Positions 59,346 to 64,000 of a stretch of 64,000 nucleotides of DNA are shown here, one piece after another. Position 1 is the stretch's first letter; every line of letters starts with the position of its first letter. The position numbers were made by a program, and so were the translations under genes. The notes beneath the pieces are model-generated. The model worked only from the letters and a program-made list of their open reading frames with translations, searched no databases and had not been told where the DNA came from. The DNA comes from Actinomadura terrae (lineage in GTDB: Bacteria > Actinomycetota > Actinomycetes > Streptosporangiales > Streptosporangiaceae), in assembly GCF_022751215.1 (NCBI RefSeq), contig NZ_JAICDG010000002.1, positions 620,001 to 684,000 of the forward strand. Reading direction: 5' to 3'.

Positions 59346-59657
59346 ATGAAGTTCGAGGTGGTGGAGCCCCCCGAGGCGCCCAGGTCCGAGGTCGTGGTGG
59401 AAGCCCCCGAGGCGGCCCCCGCGACGGCGGTGGACGCCGGGGACGCGGTCGCCGGACTGGCCGCGGTGGCCGAGCGGCTGAGCGCCGACGTCGCCGCCGA
59501 ATCCGCGCGGATCGACGCCTCGCTCGCCGAACTCGCGCAGGTCATAGCGGATTCGCGGGGTGTGGCGGAACAGGGCCCGGTGGCCGGGCCGCCCGGCAAT
59601 TTCCGGGCCGATCGGTTCCGGTCCGCCGATGGCGAGGAAAGGGAACGGGGCGTATGA
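59346..59657 (+). CDS. Hypothetical acidic protein, start of forward T7SS-linked operon
   Basis: The 103-residue protein opens MKFEVVEPPEAPRSEVVVEA and contains one amphipathic helix (AVAERLSADVAAESARIDAS). The next gene overlaps its stop by ATGA. It is divergent from the Esx genes, with about 280 bp between them for promoters. Function unknown; size and helix fit a chaperone or substrate partner. Confidence 0.7.
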   Translation: MKFEVVEPPEAPRSEVVVEAPEAAPATAVDAGDAVAGLAAVAERLSADVAAESARIDASLAELAQVIADSRGVAEQGPVAGPPGNFRADRFRSADGEERERGV

Positions 59658-60007
59658 CTGCGTACGACATCGACGGTCCCGGTGTGGGCGGCGTCGTGGG
59701 GAAGATCGGCGGCTATGTCGCCGGTGAGGGCGGAAAAGGCGAAGGTGGCCTGGTCAAACAGCTCTCCGATTTCGGCAAGCACGTCAGCGAGGCGGGGACG
59801 GCGGCGGCCAGCCAGCCGATCGGGACCGCGCTGAAGGAGTACGTGGAGCACACCACCCCCGGGCTCAAGGGCATGGTCACCAAGACGGCGGCCTGCATCG
59901 AGGGCGCGGTGAAGGCGGTCAAGGCCTACAACCAGGCCGACTACGAGATGGTCCAGGAAGCCCAGAAGGGGGCCGACGCGGCGCCGGCCCCCAAGATCGG
60001 CAAATAG
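59654..60007 (+). CDS. DUF6507-like protein
   Basis: ATG 59654 overlaps the preceding stop. The 117-residue protein begins MTAYDIDGPGVGGVVGKIGG, as in the DUF6507 family seen next to WXG100-type genes, and has a helical C-terminus (KAVKAYNQADYEMVQEAQK). Probably a small partner or substrate of the secretion system; no biochemical data can be inferred. Confidence 0.75.
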   Translation: MTAYDIDGPGVGGVVGKIGGYVAGEGGKGEGGLVKQLSDFGKHVSEAGTAAASQPIGTALKEYVEHTTPGLKGMVTKTAACIEGAVKAVKAYNQADYEMVQEAQKGADAAPAPKIGK

Positions 60008-60016
60008 CCTGGTTCA

Positions 60017-60034
60017 ATGTGATTTATCTCACAT
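60017..60034. promoter_or_regulatory. CRP/FNR-type operator
   Basis: ATGTGATTTATCTCACAT is a palindrome with perfect TGTGA-N6-TCACA half-sites, the consensus bound by actinobacterial CRP homologues. It lies 10 bp after the DUF6507 gene and 111 bp before the toxin gene start, a plausible activator position. Confidence 0.7.
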
Positions 60035-60144
60035 GGACCTGGACGCTCGACGCGGCGTCCAACATGTCGTAATGATCTTGAAGGCCAGTAGGTGAGGGCC
60101 GGTGCCGGTTTCGGGGCGCGGTCGCGAGTGCGAGGGGTGCGACG

Positions 60145-62541
60145 TTGAGCGGTGTGATCGATCCGAGCGCGATCCCCATCCCCAAGGCGAACGTCGAGGG
60201 TGTCGAGTCGGCGGGCCGGGCGCTCAAGACCGACGGGACGACGATCTCGGGGACCGGCCACGACATCGACTCGGGCTGGCAGGCCCTGGACCCGCACTAC
60301 AACGCGCCCGAGGAGCACCTGCTCCTGGCCGCCACCCATCCGGTGGCCGCCAACGGCGACGCGTTCAAGGGCGAGGTCACCACGGTCGGCGACGCGCTGA
60401 TCTCCTTCGCCGGTGAGATCCGTCCGATCATCAACCGCCTCCAGACGCTCAAGACCAACGCGCAGACGTTCCGCAACAAGATCGCCGGCGACGACGACTG
60501 GCGCAAGGACGGCGACAAGGTCGACGAGCACAACAAGCTCAACAACGACGTCCTCGCCGCGGTCGCCCAGTACCAGGCCGCCGAGCGGACCTGCGCCAAC
60601 AAGATCACCGGCATCTTCGGCGGGACGAAGTTCGTCCCCGCCGACGGCAAGCCGGGCAACGGCGAGAAGGGATACGGGCTCGGCAAGGCGCCCGAGAACG
60701 TCGAGACCCCCTGGGCCAAGCCCCAGGAAGAGGACAAGCCCTGGTACGAGGACGCCTGGAACGCCGCCTGGGACTACGGCAAGGGCCTCGTCACCGGCAT
60801 CGCCGACCTCGTCGGCCTGCACGGTAAGAACGGCTGGATCTGGGAGGGCGACTCCCATTTCTGGGACAACCTGGGCGACGCCTGGATGGGCAAGCTCGAA
60901 GAGATCGCCGGCCTGGTCGGCCTGCACGGCGAGAACGGCTGGGTGTGGGAGAAGGACTCCCACTTCTGGTCGAACCTGGGCAACAACTGGAAGGAGGTCG
61001 CCCACTCCATCGTCCCCTGGCGCGAGTGGGGCGACCGGCCCGGCTACGTGATCACCACCACCGCCATCAACGTCGCGACCGTCGGCGTCGGCGCGATCGC
61101 GAAGAAGCTGCTGGGACGCAGGGGCGGCGGAAGGCACGGCGACGGCGACGGCGGCGAGAGCCGTCCCGGCGACCGCGACGGCGACGGCAGGATCGACGGC
61201 GACGCCGACCTGCCGAACAACGGCCGCGACCCCGACCTCGACGCCACGGCCCGCGAACTCCAGCAGCAAATGAACGATCTCAATGTCGATCCCAGCGATG
61301 TGAATCAGCTCCAGCGCACTTTGGACGACGCGGAGTCTCTCCCGGACCGCGAGCCCGCCCACGTAGGCGGCAACGACGACCCGCCCGGTTCGGGCGGCGA
61401 CCACGGCGACAACGGCCCCGGCAAGCCCGAGGGCGAGGGCAAGCCGGACACCGGCGACGGCAAGCCTGACGGCGACGGCAAGCCGGATGGCGAGGATCAG
61501 CCGAACGGTGAGGGCAAGCCCGACGGCAATGGCAAGCCCGATGACGACACTCCCAACGGTGACGGTAAGCCCGATGGCGAGGACCAGCCGAACGGCGAGG
61601 GCAAGCCCGATGGCAACGGCGACGGTGCCCCCGACGGGGACGGCAAGCCGGACGGTCACGGTGATCAGAACGGCCCGAACGACCCGCCGAAGGACCCGCC
61701 CGGCGACAACGACCCGGGCGACGGCGATTCCGACCCCGACCCCGAGCATGAAAAGAAGATCAAGAAGGCCGACAAGCTCGAGGAGTCCCTGCACAAGGGT
61801 GGGCTGTCCGATGAGGACATCGAGCGGCTGCGCGGCGACAACCCGCGCGACGGCGACCAGTGGCAGCGGCTCGCCAAGGCGCTGGAGCAGCAGTTCGGCA
61901 AGAAGGCGCTCAAGGCGAACCCCGACCTGCATTCGGACGCGCTCCGCTTCGCGATGGACGGAGCACACAATCCGCGCGAAGTCGCTTACCGCTACGAGTA
62001 CTACAAAGCGCATTATGACGAGACGCGGGCGCAGATCGAGCGGGAGATCGACGACGGCACGATCGAGCGGAACAACAGGAGCAACGACCAGATTGCCGCC
62101 GAGCGCTTCCGTGACGTCGATGTTCGGGCCGAGCTGGAGCATGATCACAGACAGGTCAGGGAGGCCCGGCCGAACCCGGATGAGGCGCGCATCGATCCGG
62201 AGCTCTCCGGGGACGCTAGGCTCGGCGCGATACGCCAGCACGCTGGGCAGATCGGCATGGGCCACGAAACGTCCACGGCCTACCACGTGCGCAAGCACTA
62301 CAGCGAACTGCCGCCGGGGGAGCGAACCGGGGGCGGCCTCGTGCGGGACTTCCTCAACAGTGCGGAGCGCACTGTTCGAGAGGGGAGGATGGCCGATCGC
62401 AGGGTCGAGGCCGATGGCACGGAGCGCATGCTGTTCCACCGCAAGGTCGGGGACCAGACAATGGAGGCCCTGGTCCTCCTGCGCCCGGACGGAAAGCTCA
62501 TCATGCTCACCTACGGCGCGGAGAAGATCGGACACCTGTAG
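60145..62541 (+). CDS. Polymorphic-toxin-like T7SS protein with repeat, linker and C-terminal domain
   Basis: TTG 60145 follows GAGGGGTGCGACG. The 798-residue protein has a helical N-terminal domain of WXG100/LXG character (1-150), two 36-residue repeats (GLHGKNGWIWEGDSHFWDNL at about 222, GLHGENGWVWEKDSHFWSNL at about 258), a hydrophobic segment (YVITTTAINVATVGVGAIA, about 300), a long Gly-Asp-Lys-Pro linker (about 325-545) built of KPDGDG-type units, and a C-terminal domain (546-798). The last 110 residues (TAYHVRKHYSELPPGE, FHRKVGDQTMEALVLLRPDG) look like a small nuclease-type toxin of the BECR kind, but no family is certain. Confidence 0.85.
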   Translation: MSGVIDPSAIPIPKANVEGVESAGRALKTDGTTISGTGHDIDSGWQALDPHYNAPEEHLLLAATHPVAANGDAFKGEVTTVGDALISFAGEIRPIINRLQTLKTNAQTFRNKIAGDDDWRKDGDKVDEHNKLNNDVLAAVAQYQAAERTCANKITGIFGGTKFVPADGKPGNGEKGYGLGKAPENVETPWAKPQEEDKPWYEDAWNAAWDYGKGLVTGIADLVGLHGKNGWIWEGDSHFWDNLGDAWMGKLEEIAGLVGLHGENGWVWEKDSHFWSNLGNNWKEVAHSIVPWREWGDRPGYVITTTAINVATVGVGAIAKKLLGRRGGGRHGDGDGGESRPGDRDGDGRIDGDADLPNNGRDPDLDATARELQQQMNDLNVDPSDVNQLQRTLDDAESLPDREPAHVGGNDDPPGSGGDHGDNGPGKPEGEGKPDTGDGKPDGDGKPDGEDQPNGEGKPDGNGKPDDDTPNGDGKPDGEDQPNGEGKPDGNGDGAPDGDGKPDGHGDQNGPNDPPKDPPGDNDPGDGDSDPDPEHEKKIKKADKLEESLHKGGLSDEDIERLRGDNPRDGDQWQRLAKALEQQFGKKALKANPDLHSDALRFAMDGAHNPREVAYRYEYYKAHYDETRAQIEREIDDGTIERNNRSNDQIAAERFRDVDVRAELEHDHRQVREARPNPDEARIDPELSGDARLGAIRQHAGQIGMGHETSTAYHVRKHYSELPPGERTGGGLVRDFLNSAERTVREGRMADRRVEADGTERMLFHRKVGDQTMEALVLLRPDGKLIMLTYGAEKIGHL

Positions 62542-62577
62542 TCTCCGCGGTCAAGCCATGAGTGGACGGTCGCAGGC

Positions 62578-63222
62578 GTGATTGACAGTGCGTGGCAGGA
62601 TCGGCTCGACACGATGCGCGAACGCGCGGAGTGGCTTGAGGCAGTGGGCCCCGGCGGCGGGGACGACGTGGGCAGGGCTGTGATGAAGGCTCTGCTGGAG
62701 GTCTACGACCGCTTGGCGAAATGGGGCGCGGCCGACCCGGCCGAGGCGGAGGCGCTCCGGGCCCGCGTCCGACGCCCCGACCTCGCCGACGACCTGCGTG
62801 GCGAGCGTGCGCAGACCGCGCTGTCGGTCTATGCCAGCGAGGGCGAAAGGTACGCTTTGCGGGGGCGTAACGACGGCTACCGGCAGGCATGCGAATTCCG
62901 CTCGGCGATCAAGCTGCTGACGGATGACTACGACGAGGTGGTCGTCGATCCGTTCGCCCAAGAGGCGTTGGATGATTTCGACGAAGAACTCCGCGACGTG
63001 GCCGACGACGCCACTCCGGTGCACCGGAACCAGGTTCCCTCCTGGGCTCCCCGGTCGCACTGGTGGTGGTGGAAACCCGATCACATCGACATGAGCATGC
63101 GTGAGTACCGCGAGCGCCTCTTCACGGGCGACCTTGAGGAGTACGAGAGCAAGGCGCCGGGCGCGGCCGACTGGCTGCGGTGCGGGGACAAGGAATGCTG
63201 GTGCTTCACCGCGCCAGGCTGA
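62578..63222 (+). CDS. Hypothetical protein after the toxin gene, candidate immunity protein
   Basis: GTG 62578 lies 36 bp after the toxin stop. The 214-residue protein is soluble and acidic, with a run of Trp (SHWWWWKPDH) and a Cys-rich end (CGDKECWCF). Position directly after a polymorphic-toxin gene is the usual place for an immunity gene. No family match is recognised. Confidence 0.7.
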   Translation: MIDSAWQDRLDTMRERAEWLEAVGPGGGDDVGRAVMKALLEVYDRLAKWGAADPAEAEALRARVRRPDLADDLRGERAQTALSVYASEGERYALRGRNDGYRQACEFRSAIKLLTDDYDEVVVDPFAQEALDDFDEELRDVADDATPVHRNQVPSWAPRSHWWWWKPDHIDMSMREYRERLFTGDLEEYESKAPGAADWLRCGDKECWCFTAPG

Positions 63223-63241
63223 GGAAGTACGGGGCGGACAC

Positions 63242-64000
63242 ATGGCGAACGAGCAGAGCTCCGGCGGAGCGGCGGCAGGAGCGCCGCGTATCGATCCGGG
63301 GGAGCTGAACAGGCGGCTGCATGCCGATGTCGCCGAGATCGAGGCGATGGGCCGCACCGGCGCGCGGGTCGACCTGGCGGCCGGGGACGCGAGCGTTCCC
63401 GCGCAGGTGCGGGAACAGGCGGCGCGGATCGGGTTCGAGTCGCCCGTCGATGCCGCCGCGCAGTCGTTGCGGCACATCACCGAGCTTCCGGCGGCCGAGC
63501 GGGGAAGCGGCTCGCCGATCGTCCCGTATCACACCGCCGCAGGGCGGACCATCAGCGAAGGAGAGCTGGTCGCCCACACCACCAGCGCGGGCGCGCGGCA
63601 GGTGGTGTTCCGGCGTGCGGCCGCGGTCGCGGCCGATGTCACGGTGACGTTGGAGGCGGCTGTCCGCGTGACGGCCGACGGGTTCGCCTGGCTGGACTCG
63701 TTCGGTTGGCCCGTTGTCGAGACCGACGTCCCGGTCCACGCATTCGCCGGTTCTCGTGCCGACTATCTCGGTGCGGCGGTCACCGGGTTGCGTCAGGGCG
63801 GCCCGTTCGATCAGGTCATGCTCATGGTGTTCGCCACCGCGCTCGGAGATTTCGGCGACGGTGGTGACGACGCGCGGCGGGGAGAGTTGGCGGGGCTCGT
63901 CGGGGAGCGTCCAGGGCAGCTGGCGGCCTATGTGTCGCAGGCCGAGACGTACGCGGAGTCCGTCCGGGCGAACGGGCCGTACGGCGCGTGCCTGTACCGG
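63242..64000 (+). CDS. Hypothetical protein, 3' end outside window
   Basis: ATG 63242 begins an open frame that runs to the last base (253 codons so far). It reads MANEQSSGGAAAGAPRIDPG, then AQSLRHITELPAAERG and FRRAAAVAADVTVTLEAAVR. It lies 19 bp after the candidate immunity gene on the same strand, with GAGGAAGTACGGGG near the start. Soluble; no recognisable domain in the visible part. It may be a second immunity or substrate gene. Confidence 0.7.
   Translation, partial: MANEQSSGGAAAGAPRIDPGELNRRLHADVAEIEAMGRTGARVDLAAGDASVPAQVREQAARIGFESPVDAAAQSLRHITELPAAERGSGSPIVPYHTAAGRTISEGELVAHTTSAGARQVVFRRAAAVAADVTVTLEAAVRVTADGFAWLDSFGWPVVETDVPVHAFAGSRADYLGAAVTGLRQGGPFDQVMLMVFATALGDFGDGGDDARRGELAGLVGERPGQLAAYVSQAETYAESVRANGPYGACLYR

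Noticed and set aside
59941..62535. Reverse open frame of more than 800 codons opposite the toxin gene, with long hydrophobic stretches
   Set aside because: The apparent membrane helices are antisense of the KPDGDG linker repeats; no start site or family pattern, and the forward gene has a good start and domains.

Overview
The window is high-GC actinobacterial DNA. GTG and TTG starts are common, start-stop overlaps are frequent, and it carries an XRE/DUF397 module, an ECF sigma factor, streptogrisin-type proteases and an actinobacterial type VII secretion locus. Together these suggest a filamentous actinomycete, most likely Thermomonosporaceae (Actinomadura-like). That placement is inference from gene content; there is no rRNA or tRNA here to test it.

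Layout. 0-4.6 kb: nucleoside uptake and salvage (ABC permease, cytidine deaminase, thymidine phosphorylase), then a secreted S15-type X-Pro peptidase and a strong terminator. 4.7-7.0 kb: two small reverse-strand genes, an XRE regulator and a tandemly duplicated DUF397 module. 7.0-12.4 kb: an ATP-grasp RiPP cassette (precursor, ATP-grasp ligase, PIMT-like O-methyltransferase, plus a divergent second methyltransferase) bracketed by two CRISPR arrays with near-identical leaders and no cas genes in the window. 12.7-29 kb: accessory region with an ABC-F ATPase, Nudix hydrolase, CPBP protease, two-component system, HAD hydrolase, a repeat-rich propeller-like protein beside a GH18 chitinase, and a GH15-like enzyme. 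It is littered with stray CRISPR repeats and gene remnants (PEP carboxykinase N-terminus, likely transposase and integrase pieces). 29-30.4 kb: a third PIMT-like methyltransferase overlapping a tiny Lys-rich peptide gene, a candidate aspartimide RiPP pair. 30.4-40.2 kb: small enzymes, an EACC1-caspase conflict pair, ECF sigma factor, STAS protein, two secreted serine proteases. 41.1-47.1 kb: a class I lanthipeptide cluster (precursor, LanB, LanC, LanD flavoprotein, GtrA). 47.1-48.2 kb: adenosine deaminase. 48.2-64 kb: a type VII secretion locus (EccC, EccD, MinD-like ATPase, WXG100-size proteins, a membrane protein with a TNT-like domain), then forward-strand genes for putative substrates, a large polymorphic-toxin-like protein and possible immunity genes.

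How the genes fit together. There are three candidate peptide natural-product loci (ATP-grasp RiPP, methyltransferase-only RiPP, lanthipeptide). Three homologous PIMT-like methyltransferases each have a CRISPR-type repeat within about 40-70 bp of their 3' end. The conflict genes (caspase/EACC1, T7SS toxin, CRISPR arrays) and the remnants mark 5-36 kb as a turnover-prone island between more conserved blocks.
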